Source of the DNA: Streptomyces mirabilis
GTDB taxonomy: Bacteria; Actinomycetota; Actinomycetes; Streptomycetales; Streptomycetaceae
Direction of reading: 5' to 3'
Assembly (NCBI RefSeq): GCF_039503195.1
Contig: NZ_JBCJKP010000001.1
Span: forward strand, 10,664,001-10,728,000
Length of the DNA: 64,000 nt
Positions within the stretch are counted from its first letter, which is position 1. Each line of letters begins with the position of its first letter. The notes under the pieces were generated by a model, which was not told where the DNA came from, did not search any database, and was given only the letters and a program-made list of their open reading frames with translations. Positions 43,838-53,109 of the stretch are shown piece by piece. Both the position numbers and the translations under genes were made by a program.

Positions 43838-45172
43838 CGCATAGATGAACGGCCACCGGCTGATCTTCGAGGTGTCGAAGCCCGAAGGAGACCAGCACGA
43901 TGACCGCACCCGACAGTCTGCCCCTGCACGCCCTCGCCGAGGACAACCTCGCCGCGGCGAGTCCCGACCTGCTGCGCGCGATGGTCAAGACGTTTGCCGA
44001 CGCGCTCATGTCCGCGGAGGCGGATGTTCTCTGCAATGCCGAATACGGACAGGTCAGCGACGAACGCGTCAACCACCGCAACGGATACCGCCCACGCGAG
44101 TGGGACACCCGCGCAGGGACCGTCGAACTCGCCATTCCCAAGCTGCGCCAGGGCAGTTACTTCCCACACTGGCTACTCGAACGCCGTCGGCGAGCGGAGC
44201 ATGCCCTGATCTCGGTGGTCGCCACCGCCTACCTGCTCGGCGTCTCCACGCGCCGGGTCGAGAAGCTCGCCGCCTCCCTCGGCGTCACCCAGCTGTCGAA
44301 GTCCCAGGTCTCCGCGATGGCGAAGCACCTGGACAAGCAGGTCGCCGCCTTCCGCAACCGGCCCCTGGACCAGGGCCCCTACGCGTTCGTCTGGGTGGAC
44401 GCGCTCACCCAGAAGGTGCGCGAGGGCGGCCGGATCATCAACGTCCACGCGTTGATCGCGGTCGGCGTGAATGCCGACGGCCACCGCGAGATCCTCGGCA
44501 TCGACGTCGCCACCGCCGAGGACGGCGCCGGCCGGCTCGCCTTCCTGCGCTCCCTGATCGCCCGAGGCCTGTCCGGCGTCCAGCTCGTCATCTCCGACGC
44601 CCACGCCGGCCTGGTCGACGCGATCGGCGCGGTCCTGCCCGGAGCATCGTGGCAGCGATGCCGCACGCACTACGCCCGAAATTTGCTCTGCCAGGTTCCG
44701 AAGTCCGCCCAGCCGTGGGTGGCCACGCTGCTGCGGACCGTCTTCGAACAGCCCGACACGGACGCGGTCCAGGCCCAGATGCGGCACGTCCTGGACGCTT
44801 TGGAGGCCAAGTTCCCCAAGGCCGCAGCCCACTTGGACACCGCCCAGCACGACCTGCTGGCGTTCACCGCGTTCCCGCGGGAGATCTGGCGGCAGATCTG
44901 GTCGAACAATCCGCAGGAGCGGCTGAACAAGGAGATCAGGCGTCGCACCGACGTGGTCGGCATCTTCCCCGACCGCACCGCCCTCATCCGCCTGGTCGGC
45001 GCGGTCCTGGCCGAGCAGAACGACGCATGGACCGAAGCCCGCCGCTACATGGGACTCGACCTTCTGGCCAAGGCCCGCCTCCACCCGATCGAGTCAGAAA
45101 GAGACGAGACCGCCCTGCCCACCGAACTCACCGTATAGCCTCAAAACGAGATCACCGAGTGGCCGTCGATAC
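43838..45172 (+). mobile_element. IS256-family element
   Basis: The element encloses an intact transposase gene. The ends are approximate: ACGGCCACCGGCTGATCTTC on the left (about 43851-43870) resembles, in inverted form, GATCACCGAGTGGCCGT on the right (about 45151-45167). A target duplication was not resolved. Confidence 0.5.
43900..45138 (+). CDS. IS256-family transposase, apparently intact
   Basis: 412 residues from ATG 43900 with AAGGAGA upstream. The catalytic residues are all in frame: D167 (VWVDALTQKV), D233 (LVISDAHAGL) and E340 (NPQERLNKEI). The N-terminal half includes HRNGYRPREWDTRAGTVELA IPKLRQGSYFP, and the C/H pair before the Glu is present (CRTHYARNLL). It is the only full-length transposase in the window with no visible defect, so it is the likeliest to be active. 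Confidence 0.93.
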   Translation: MTAPDSLPLHALAEDNLAAASPDLLRAMVKTFADALMSAEADVLCNAEYGQVSDERVNHRNGYRPREWDTRAGTVELAIPKLRQGSYFPHWLLERRRRAEHALISVVATAYLLGVSTRRVEKLAASLGVTQLSKSQVSAMAKHLDKQVAAFRNRPLDQGPYAFVWVDALTQKVREGGRIINVHALIAVGVNADGHREILGIDVATAEDGAGRLAFLRSLIARGLSGVQLVISDAHAGLVDAIGAVLPGASWQRCRTHYARNLLCQVPKSAQPWVATLLRTVFEQPDTDAVQAQMRHVLDALEAKFPKAAAHLDTAQHDLLAFTAFPREIWRQIWSNNPQERLNKEIRRRTDVVGIFPDRTALIRLVGAVLAEQNDAWTEARRYMGLDLLAKARLHPIESERDETALPTELTV

Positions 45173-45206
45173 ACCACTCCAGCGGACGCGACCTAGCGCC
45201 CCGCCC

Positions 45207-46049
45207 TCAACTGTTCCGGTTCAGGTATCGGACGAATATAGACACATATGTCCGATCGGTGGCTTGCGAGCAGGCGAATGTCGCCACGGCGGCATCGAGT
45301 TCCGATCGATGGAACTTCCGCCACGTAGGATTCTGAGCGGCCAGCGCCGCCAATCGGTCCCGGGACAGCACTTGGTCCCCACCCTGAACTCCGGCCATCA
45401 CCGACGTGTATTCCTTGCGCAGGTCCGTGATGAGCGCGAGACGGGATTGCGCCGGATGACCGGCCGCCGCCGCACAGGATCTCCACGTCTCAAGTGCCGA
45501 TTGGTAACGTCTGTCGTGTTGCACCTCACCGTCCACCCGAGCCCACTCGGAGTTCGCCTCCGGGATTCCATACTCCTTTTCGGTCGTACGCTGTGAGCTG
45601 TCGACGCAACCGGGAAGGGTCGCATCGTAAGCCTTGAGGGAAGCAGCGGAAAGGGTCTTCAGGTAGCTCTTGGCTGCCGTGGCCTCAGGGGCGAAGTGGG
45701 GAAATACCGATATTCCGAACCCGTGCTTGCGAGCGTAGTTGAGGCTCGAAAAGTCTGATGCGTCCTCGACATCAACCACGCTGTGCGGGTTCTTGGGCAG
45801 GTACTGGAATCCGTGCGACTTCATGCATGTGGATGTCAGGGCCTCCGTGCGAGCGGCAACCTCAAGGTCGAAATTTTCCGACTCCGACTGGCCGGAAGCA
45901 CCTGCCAGGATCAGCACGAAACGGCGGGTGTTGGCCGTCGCCCGGGCCGTCTGGCCGTCGTCGGACGGGAAATACGCGAATCCCGCCGCGACCATCGCGG
46001 CAATGATCACGGCCAGCGCGACCGCAAGGGTCTTGTGTTTGCCCAGCAT
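45207..46049 (-). CDS. Membrane-anchored exported protein of unknown function
   Basis: 280 residues from ATG 46049 behind AAGGAGGAGG. A single N-terminal helix (TLAVALAVIIAAMVAAGFAY F) anchors or exports it. The rest is a helical extracytoplasmic domain with several Cys (CMKSHGFQYLPKN, LPGCVD, WRSCAAAAGHP, FACSQATDR), probably disulfide-bonded. I recognise similar Streptomyces exported hypotheticals but no function. It lies downstream of a second exported-protein gene in the same direction, with a hairpin between. Confidence 0.7.
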   Translation of the reverse strand: MLGKHKTLAVALAVIIAAMVAAGFAYFPSDDGQTARATANTRRFVLILAGASGQSESENFDLEVAARTEALTSTCMKSHGFQYLPKNPHSVVDVEDASDFSSLNYARKHGFGISVFPHFAPEATAAKSYLKTLSAASLKAYDATLPGCVDSSQRTTEKEYGIPEANSEWARVDGEVQHDRRYQSALETWRSCAAAAGHPAQSRLALITDLRKEYTSVMAGVQGGDQVLSRDRLAALAAQNPTWRKFHRSELDAAVATFACSQATDRTYVSIFVRYLNRNS

Positions 46050-46077
46050 CGTCCGGGCCTCCTCCTTCGACTGGTGT

Positions 46078-46111
46078 GCCCTGGTGCGCTCCGAACGGGG
46101 CACACCAGGGC
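46078..46111 (-). terminator. Hairpin between the two exported-protein genes
   Basis: GCCCTGGTG at 46078-46086 pairs with CACCAGGGC at 46103-46111 (9 bp, 16-nt loop). It lies 25 bp after the stop of the secreted-protein gene and could terminate or attenuate transcription into the next gene. Confidence 0.5.
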
Positions 46112-46135
46112 TCCTGTTGCCTGCTCAGGCACCTG

Positions 46136-46537
46136 TCACCAGTTGCTCAGGTCGACGCCCACCTGGTCCAAACCCTGGTTGTAGGTGCCGTTGTTGGTGC
46201 AGTCGTAGTGCGAGGAGTTCGTACCGTTGCGCGCGACGATCGAGGACTCGTACCAGTTTGCCCCGCCGTTGCCCCGGAGGCAGTGGGCCATGTCCTTGCC
46301 GCCGTCCTGCCCGGACACCCAGACGAGCGACTGCTGGTAGCGCTGGTAGCGGCTGTCCCAATTGTTGGCCACGAACTGGTAGTTGCCGGTCCTGCCGGAG
46401 TCGTTGTACGAACCGAGTTCCGTGACGTTGCTGGTCTTTATCACCGTCTGCGCCTCAGCGGTGCCCGTGGTGAGGCCGATCGTGGCGCAGCAACCTGCGA
46501 CTGCCAGTGCGCCGAAGGTCTTCCAGTTGCGAGCCAT
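46136..46537 (-). CDS. Small secreted protein of unknown function
   Basis: 133 residues from ATG 46537 with AGAAGGAGC upstream. The signal peptide is clear (MARNWKTFGALAVAGCCATI G to TAEA). The mature part is about 105 residues, rich in Asn, Gly, Ser, Trp and Tyr (NYQFVANNWDSRYQRYQQSL), with two Cys (AHCLRGNG and HYDCTNNG) that probably form a disulfide. No family is recognised. It is divergent from the AfsR-like gene and may be controlled by it. Confidence 0.75.
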   Translation of the reverse strand: MARNWKTFGALAVAGCCATIGLTTGTAEAQTVIKTSNVTELGSYNDSGRTGNYQFVANNWDSRYQRYQQSLVWVSGQDGGKDMAHCLRGNGGANWYESSIVARNGTNSSHYDCTNNGTYNQGLDQVGVDLSNW

Positions 46538-46873
46538 GGTTGATCAGTGCTCCTTCTGTCGTTTTGCCGATCGGAAGTGGTGCAGCGGTACGTATGGAGC
46601 CGCGCAGCGGTGCGCGTGGACTGAGCGGCGGCGCGTGTGCGGCCGCGGGCGCGGCGGAGTTCGCCGGCCGGGCCACCCTGCGACGAGCTTCAGGGGGCAA
46701 CCGGTGCCCCCAGGAATCGGGGAGGCTGCTCCTGCTCCCGGGATTCCGGCCCGGATGCTGCCGAGGTACCGGGCGAAGGCACCCTCCACACCCATTGCCT
46801 CCCCCACGCGTCTTCGGCGAGCCGTGCCGCAGAGACGCTATGGACACAGATCCGTCGGCCGTCCTAGATTCGT

Positions 46874-46885
46874 CCTCGTACGAGG
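46874..46885. promoter_or_regulatory. 12-bp palindrome upstream of the AfsR-like gene
   Basis: CCTCGTACGAGG is a perfect palindrome 44 bp before the regulator start, in the gap shared with the secreted-protein gene. It is a candidate operator. The 390-bp gap holds no other clear feature. Confidence 0.35.
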
Positions 46886-46929
46886 TCAGCCAGGGGGATC
46901 GGTGCTCATCGTCACGCACCAGGGGGAGC

Positions 46930-49866
46930 ATGAAATTCGGCTTACTGGGGCCGTTACACGCCCAGATCGCCGGACGCGCGGTCCCGTTGAACGGGCCGCG
47001 GCAGGCCAAGATGCTGGCAGCACTTCTGATCGACGCCAACAACATCGTCGCCAGGGAACGGCTCGTCGCCGTGATGTGGGACACGAACGCGCCCGCCACC
47101 GCGGTCCGCCAGGTCCAGGACGCCGTCTCCGGGTTGCGCCGCAACCTCGTCGCCTGCGGAGCGCCCAGCTCCTTGATCAGCACGCGGCGCGGCGGCTACG
47201 AGATCCACCTGGCTCAAGATCAGCTCGACTTACTGGAGTTCGACCACCAGCGACACCTCGCCGAACAGCACACGGCCCCGTTCGAGACAGCAGTCGCGCT
47301 GCGGCGGGCGCTCGCTTGCTGGCGCGGAAACGCCCTGGTCGACACCCCCAGCCAAGCCCTGGAGATCGATGCGGCACGGCTGAACGAGAAACGCGCGGCC
47401 ACGCACAAACAGTGCCTGGCCATCGAACTCGACCTGGGGCGTCATCGAGAGGTCATCGATGAACTGACCGCTCTGCTCCACGAGCACCCCTACGACGAAC
47501 AGGTCGCCGAACACCTGATGGTCGCCCTCTACCGGTGTCGAAGACAAGGCGAGGCGCTGCAGGTGTACGAGCGGCTGCGCCGGACACTGGCCGACGAACT
47601 CGGCGTCGATCCCACCCCTCCGCTCCAGGCGCTGCATCAGCGCATCCTCACCGCGGATCCCGCCCTGACGGCTCCGGTCCCAGCAAGCAGGCCCTTGGAC
47701 ATACCACCGGAGAGCCCTGCCCCGGCGGACCCCGGGCCGGCAATGGCGATGCCGGTGCGTCAACTTCCCCTTGACATACCCGACTTCGTGGGCCGGGCCG
47801 AAGCACTGGCCGAGATCGCCGGGCTGCTCGACGGCTCGGCGCCGAACCGGGCCCCGGTGGCCGTCATCGTGGGCGGTCCCGGTGTCGGCAAGTCCTGCCT
47901 CGTGACGCACGCTGCGCGGCTGGCGAGCGCCAACTTCCCCGACGGCCAGCTCTACCTCAACCTCGCGGCAACATCGGACGAGCCACGGGACCCGGGGCTG
48001 ATGCTGGCCGAGGCACTGCGCGCGCTCTCGATCGCCGGCAGCGCGATCCCGAACGGCCTGGCCGAGCGAGCCGCACTCTACCGGTCGTTGCTGGTGGACC
48101 GTCACATGCTGGTGGTGCTGGACGATGCCGGTCACGCCGATCAGGTGCTGCCCTTGCTGCCTGCGGCCGACGGCTGTGCCGTGTTGATCACCAGCCGCAC
48201 TCTGCTGACGCAACTTCCCGGAGCTCGGCACATCGACCTGGACGTGCTGAGCCCGGCAGAGGCGCGGGAGTTGTTCACGGGAATTGTCGGGCGGCGGCGG
48301 GTCGAGCGGGAACCGGCGGAGGCCGACGCGATCCTCGACTGCTGCGGCAACCTGCCGCTGGCGATCCGGATCGCCAGCGGCAAGCTCACGGGCCGCCCGG
48401 CTTGGTCGCTGCGGGTGCTGCGGGAACGGATCGAGGATGAGTCCCGGAGGCTGGCCGAGCTGAGGATCGGGGACCTCAGCGTGCGAGCCAGCGTCGAACT
48501 GAGCTTACGGCTGCTGCCGGCCGACGCGGTGCGCGCGCTGAGCCTGCTGGGTCTGCTCGGCGCCTACACCCTGCCCGGCTGGGTGGTCGGCCCGCTGCTG
48601 GACCGCCCGGACGCCGAGGAGGTGCTGGACACCCTCGTCGACGCCAGCCTGGTGCGGCTGACCGCCACCGACGCCCTCGGCGAGCCGCGCTACCGGCTGC
48701 ACGACCTGATCAGGACCTGTGCCGTGGAGATCGCCGCCCCGCTGCCGACGGAGGACAAGCAGGACGCGATCATCCGGGTGCTGTCCGTTTGGCTCGAGCT
48801 GACTGGGCGCGGCACCGATCGGCTGCCGGCAGCCGGGCTGCTGGCAGCCGCGCCTGGTTCGGCACCGCGCCGGTCGCTGCCCGATGCGGTCGTGGACCGG
48901 CTGATGGCCGACCCGGTCGGCTGGTTCGACGCGGAACGCGACAACCTGCTCGGCGCGGTGAAACTGGCCGTGGACTGGGGCCTGGACGAGTTGGCCTGGG
49001 AGCTGGCGGCCGGCGCGGCGACCTACTACGACCACCGGTGTCTCTATCAGGACTGGCAGCACGGGCACCGGCTCGCGTTGGACGCGGCCGAGGCCGCCGG
49101 CAACGTGCGCGGCGCATCGGTGCTGCTACGCGGTCTTGGCCAGCTGCACATCTACCAAGACGAGTTCGATCGGGCCACCCGAGCCCTGGAGTCCTCCCTC
49201 GGGCTGTGCCAGGACGGCGGGGACAAACGCGGCGAGGCGCTGTCGGTTGCCATGCTGGGCACGGTAAGCCGGGTGCAGGGCCGTGACGACGAAGCCCTCG
49301 AACGTGTCGAGCACGCGCTGGCCATCGCGGCCGGTGAGGGCGAGCGGCACATCGAAGCGCAGCTGTCCTGCACCATGGCCGTGATGAAGCTCATGCAGGG
49401 CAAGCTCGACGAGGCGGAGTTATGGTTCGACGGGGCCTTGAGCCAGGCCAGCGCGCTGGGCGACGGGCATCGCGTCGCCGTCGTGCTGCGGCGGTTCAGC
49501 CGGTTGCACGATCGACGTGGTGATCCGGACGAGGCGCTGCGATGCCTGGAGCAGGCGCTGGCCACCTTCGAGGCACTGGCCGACGAGCGGTGCGCCGCGT
49601 ACACGCTGCTGGAAGTCGGCCGCGTGTACGCCGGTCAACACGACCGGGACCGGGCGAGCCCGGCGTTGGAGCGCGCGGCGGCCCTGTTCCACCGGCACGG
49701 CGACCGCCAAGACGAGGCCGCCTGCTGGCAACTGATCGGCGACCTGGACGCCGCCGCCGGCGTTCACCATCTGGCGCACCAGCACCGCGGGCGGGCGCTG
49801 CGGCTGTGGCAGATGATCGGCGACATTAACCAGACGAAAGCTCCGGCGCGACCATCGTCGCCGTGA
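46930..49866 (+). CDS. AfsR/SARP-type regulator with NB-ARC and TPR domains
   Basis: 978 residues from ATG 46930 with AGGGGGAG upstream; the open frame extends further upstream without a good start. The N-terminal OmpR-like winged helix is at 1-95 (FGLLGPLHAQ, RQAKMLAALLIDANNIVARE). The bacterial transcriptional activation domain is at about 100-245 (YRCRRQGEALQVYERLRRTL ADELGVDP). The NB-ARC ATPase has Walker A GGPGVGKS (315-322) and LVVLDDAGHAD. TPR repeats run from about 690 to the end. This is the AfsR architecture: a SARP activator gated by ATP and by TPR-bound signals. The likely targets are the divergent exported-protein genes. Confidence 0.9.
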   Translation: MKFGLLGPLHAQIAGRAVPLNGPRQAKMLAALLIDANNIVARERLVAVMWDTNAPATAVRQVQDAVSGLRRNLVACGAPSSLISTRRGGYEIHLAQDQLDLLEFDHQRHLAEQHTAPFETAVALRRALACWRGNALVDTPSQALEIDAARLNEKRAATHKQCLAIELDLGRHREVIDELTALLHEHPYDEQVAEHLMVALYRCRRQGEALQVYERLRRTLADELGVDPTPPLQALHQRILTADPALTAPVPASRPLDIPPESPAPADPGPAMAMPVRQLPLDIPDFVGRAEALAEIAGLLDGSAPNRAPVAVIVGGPGVGKSCLVTHAARLASANFPDGQLYLNLAATSDEPRDPGLMLAEALRALSIAGSAIPNGLAERAALYRSLLVDRHMLVVLDDAGHADQVLPLLPAADGCAVLITSRTLLTQLPGARHIDLDVLSPAEARELFTGIVGRRRVEREPAEADAILDCCGNLPLAIRIASGKLTGRPAWSLRVLRERIEDESRRLAELRIGDLSVRASVELSLRLLPADAVRALSLLGLLGAYTLPGWVVGPLLDRPDAEEVLDTLVDASLVRLTATDALGEPRYRLHDLIRTCAVEIAAPLPTEDKQDAIIRVLSVWLELTGRGTDRLPAAGLLAAAPGSAPRRSLPDAVVDRLMADPVGWFDAERDNLLGAVKLAVDWGLDELAWELAAGAATYYDHRCLYQDWQHGHRLALDAAEAAGNVRGASVLLRGLGQLHIYQDEFDRATRALESSLGLCQDGGDKRGEALSVAMLGTVSRVQGRDDEALERVEHALAIAAGEGERHIEAQLSCTMAVMKLMQGKLDEAELWFDGALSQASALGDGHRVAVVLRRFSRLHDRRGDPDEALRCLEQALATFEALADERCAAYTLLEVGRVYAGQHDRDRASPALERAAALFHRHGDRQDEAACWQLIGDLDAAAGVHHLAHQHRGRALRLWQMIGDINQTKAPARPSSP

Positions 49867-49877
49867 GGTGGCCATGT

Positions 49878-49907
49878 CCCTGATCGGAGATGTCCGTCCG
49901 ATCAGGG
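49878..49907 (+). terminator. Terminator hairpin after the AfsR-like gene
   Basis: CCCTGATCGG (49878-49887) and CCGATCAGGG (49898-49907) form a perfect 10-bp stem with a 10-nt loop, 12 bp past the stop codon. Confidence 0.75.
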
Positions 49908-50446
49908 GGCGTGAGGCAACGCGCGGGGACCGCACCGCCCATGAGTAACCGCCGCTTTGACCAAGGGCGCCGAAAGGGGTTGTAAGCGCGTGCGGTCCCC
50001 GCCGTGTCAGGGCCGGCCCCGAGCCGGCGAGGACCCCGATGCGGCTCGTCAGCGAGATACGAGGGAGCTCGTGACGCTCGTAATGGCCGAACCCACTGTG
50101 ATGAGCACGCCGACCGATTTGGTCGGAAGCCGGTGCAGTACAAGTTCAAAGCTCCGTGTGCGGATGATGACGACGGGTCCGCGCGACGCGGTAACCGGAA
50201 GAGTGGCTTTGTGGGTGGTAGCCGACACCGCTTGTCGGTGAGTTTCGGGTTCTGGCACAGATCTTGGGGAGCGGTCGCGGAGCGTCACCTTGGTGTTCGA
50301 TTGCAAGGGGGCGGGTCGAGTGAGACCGCGTACGCCTACCCGCCCGGCAGCCGAAAGTGACGATCCATCAAATTCTTGGTTGTCCCTGCCGCGGTAAGTC
50401 CTAGACGGTGATCGTGCTGGTCATGCAGACCGATGCACCGTTCTGG
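49908..50446. other. Intergenic region holding one copy of a 44-bp repeat
   Basis: No gene is seen. The copy of the repeat at 50239-50282 is described separately. The end of the region leads into the ISL3 left end at 50447. Confidence 0.4.
50239..50282 (+). repeat. 44-bp direct repeat, copy 1
   Basis: A 44-bp sequence beginning TGAGTTTCGGGTTCTGGCAC matches 53901-53944 at 43 of 44 positions, in the same orientation. The two copies bracket 3.6 kb that holds an ISL3 element, a DUF4240 gene and an Imm21 gene. Confidence 0.85.
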
Positions 50447-50546
50447 GAGCTGATGGGGATATTTGGATTTGGCTCTGTCCGCAGTTCCGTGAATCCCCAG
50501 GTCGGCGGAGCGAGCGAGGGATCGTTTCGGCGGAGTATGTCCCGGC

Positions 50547-52140
50547 ATGGCGAGCAAGACGGTCGAGGCTGTGCTGTTTCCCGGGATCGATGTGCGAGTG
50601 GAGCGCGTCAGCGACTCCTCCGACGTCCTCGTGGTGGAGGCGGTGTCCACCGCTCGGCCGGGCTGGTGCCCGGACTGCGGGACGCGGGCGAGACGTAGAC
50701 ACAGCACGTACCAACGTGCCCTGGATGAGGAGCCGTTGGGCTCCCGCCGGGTCATGGTCCGGCTGCGGGTCCGCCGGTACTTCGGTGACCGGAAGAGCTG
50801 TTCCCGTAAGACGTTCGTCGAGCAGGTGCCAGGGCTGTCCGAGCGGCGCCGCCGCTCCAGCACCGGGCTGACAGGCTGGCTGCGGTCGATCGCGATCGAG
50901 CTCGGCGGCCGTCCGGCCGCACGGCTGTGCCGTCGCCTGCGGATGGCTGCGGGCCGTACCCGGGCTCAGGCTGCTGGTAGCGCCGTCGGTTCCGGACCGT
51001 GCGCCGCGGGTGCTGGGGGTGGACGAGTTTGCCTTCCGCAAGGGCTGCACCTACGGCACCGTGCTGGTCGACGTCGAAGCCGGCCGGGTCGTGGACGTGC
51101 TGCCCGACCGCACCTCCGAAACCTTCGCGGCCTGGCTCCAAAGCCATCCCGGCGCCGAGATCATCTGCCGGGACCGGGCCAGCGCCTACACCAAGGCGGT
51201 CAAGGAAGCCGCCCCTCATGCCCTGGAAGTCGCCGACCGCTGGCACCTGTTGCAGAACCTGTCCGCCGCGGTGGAGAAGACCTGCCACCAGCACCGCGAC
51301 TGCCTGCGCAAACGTGCCGAGGAGGAGACGGTGACCGAGGTGCCGGAGGTGGCCCCGATGCTGTTACCGCCCGCGGAACTGCCCCGCACCCAGATCATCG
51401 AACGTACCCGCCACCGCTACAAGGACATCCACCGCCTGCTGGAGAAACGCTGGACGATCAGTGTCATCGCCCGCCGTCTGAACCTCGACCGCAAGACCGT
51501 GCGCCGCTTCCGCGACACCGGCCTCGACGAGTTGCTGGCCTCCGCCTGCGAGCGCCACCCCAACGGCGTCCTGGAGCCGTTCAAGGCATACCCCAACACC
51601 CGCTTCACCGCAGCACAAGGCCAGGTCAGCGGCACCCGACTGTTCCTGGAGATCCAGGCTCGCGGCTACCGCGGCAGCCACCAGGTCGTTCGCAAACACC
51701 TCGCTGCCCTTCGCGCGGGCACCGCCGCCCCGGTCCGGGCCGACATTCCGAGCCCCCGCAAAATCACCTCGTGGATCATGCGGCCCCGGGAGACGCTCAC
51801 CGAAAGCCAGGACGAGCGACTCCTCCAAGTCCGGCTCGCCTGGCCGGACATCACCCGGGCCTGCGATCTCGCTCGAGCGTGCGCCGACCTGGTCCGTCAC
51901 CAGCGCGGATATCTGTTGCTGGAGTGGATCCGGCAGGCCGAGCAGGACGCGCCGAAGCCCATGAAGGGCTTCGCCGGCTTCCTCCGCCAGGACCTCGACG
52001 CAGTGACCGCCGGACTCACCCTCCGGTGGAGCTGCGGTGTGGTCGAAGGACACGTGAACCGCGTGAAAACACTCCAACGAGCCATGTACGGCAGGGCCTC
52101 GTTCGAACTCCTCCGAGCCCGCATCCTCACCCAGCCATGA
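50547..52140 (+). pseudogene. ISL3-family transposase with one frameshift
   Basis: The N-terminal frame (MASKTVEAVLFPGIDVRVER; zinc-finger Cys in CPDCGTRARRR) runs to about 50961. There a one-base change moves the reading to the frame carrying VLGVDEFAFRKGCTYGTVLV D (first catalytic Asp), ICRDRASAYTKAV (second) and SCGVVEGHVNRVKTLQRAMY GRASFELLRAR (Glu and the conserved end). Deleting one G near 50964 restores TRLRLLVAPSVPDRAPRVLG. The element is probably inactive unless slippage or a sequencing error is involved. Confidence 0.8.
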
Positions 52141-52162
52141 GCATCACGGAACTGCGGGAGCC

Positions 52163-52741
52163 TCATTTCCAGAGGCTTGTGCCAAGGAACAGGGCGGCCA
52201 GACGGGGAAGCCGACGGCTCATCTCCCTGTCGTCGTCGAAATCGAAATCCTCGCCCATATCAACCGTGTTGTCGCTCTCTGTGTCAGCCCCGCGGAAACT
52301 GCGCCAGGCTTCGTAGAAGGCATCCGCATCACCCGTGATCCGTTCGAACGCCCCGCTGGCTGCATAGTTCACGTCCTCGTAGAACAGCACCTCGGAACGG
52401 TCCTGGACGTTCGCCGCCTGAACGACATAAGGGTGCGCAGCGAGGCTGTCGGGGTCAGCGGCCACGCGCTGGTACCACTGACAGCCCAAGGCGATCACAC
52501 CGGCGCGAAAGTCCATGAAACTGTCATCGGAGCACCCGCCCCCGATGAGGTAAGCAGCCGCCCACACATCCCAGCGATACAGGGCGTCATGCAACTCATC
52601 GAAGCGTTCCGCATACTCCAGGATCTCCTGCCGCGGTCTCTCTGCGAGCTGCTTGACGAGAACCTCGTCAAACGGTTCGCCCATTGTGGCAGCCCCGGCT
52701 TGCGCGGCTTCGATGACATCCCAGAACGTGTGGATCTCCAT
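52163..52741 (-). CDS. DUF4240-family protein
   Basis: 192 residues from ATG 52741; a GTG at 52759 is an alternative. FWDVIEAAQAG, LAERPRQEILEYAERFDELH, LYRWDVWAAAYLIGGGCSDD SFMDFRAG and LFYEDVNYAASGAFERITG are the conserved DUF4240 blocks. The function is unknown, and such genes are often seen near contact-toxin immunity genes. Here it lies between the two possible right ends of the ISL3 element and next to an Imm21 gene. It ends with an acidic tail (DMGEDFDFDDD) and a short hydrophobic C-terminus. Confidence 0.8.
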   Translation of the reverse strand: MEIHTFWDVIEAAQAGAATMGEPFDEVLVKQLAERPRQEILEYAERFDELHDALYRWDVWAAAYLIGGGCSDDSFMDFRAGVIALGCQWYQRVAADPDSLAAHPYVVQAANVQDRSEVLFYEDVNYAASGAFERITGDADAFYEAWRSFRGADTESDNTVDMGEDFDFDDDREMSRRLPRLAALFLGTSLWK

Positions 52742-52849
52742 GACCGCGCACTCTGCCACGAGCCGATGACAATCGATCTGGCCACCCTGCCGGTACCCGT
52801 TTCACGGAACTGCGGACACAGCCGTTTTCAAGAATCCCCATCAGCTGTG

Positions 52850-53070
52850 CTCCCTGCCTGGATCGACGCAGTCGACGCCAGCCAACTACCCGGCCTCACC
52901 GGCTTCGCACTCCACCTGCTCCGGGACCTCGACGCCGTGATAGCTGGCCTCACCTTGGACTAAAGTTCCGGCATATCGAAGGCGCCGTGAACCGCATCAA
53001 GAAGATCAAAAGGCAGCTCTACGGGCGAGCCGGATTCGAACTCCTACGCAAGATGATCCTGCTTCAGTGA
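52850..53070 (+). pseudogene. Second ISL3 transposase C-terminal remnant
   Basis: The frame reads PAWIDAVDASQLPGLTGFAL HLLRDLDAVIAGLTLD to a stop at about 52963. After a frameshift it continues IEGAVNRIKKIKRQLYGRAG FELLRKMILLQ to 53070. This is the end of a different ISL3 copy from the one at 50547. Confidence 0.75.
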
Positions 53071-53109
53071 CCCTCAGCAGCGACGCCCCGGGATCTTTAC
53101 AACGTCGGG

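Larger units (their letters stand above)
50447..52847 (+). mobile_element. ISL3-family element, possibly carrying a passenger gene
   Basis: The 47-bp left end at 50447-50493 and the inverted right end at 52801-52847 match at 39 of 47 positions (shared core GTCCGCAGTTCCGTGAA). They enclose the ISL3 transposase and the DUF4240 gene. A weaker right-end-like copy of the core lies at about 52145-52170, directly after the transposase, so the classical element may stop there and the outer end may belong to a second copy. Confidence 0.55.

Noticed and set aside
43845..45596. 583-codon open frame on the + strand overlapping IS256
   Set aside because: It is a different frame from the transposase with its DDE residues, and reads as Arg/Pro/Gly-rich shadow.
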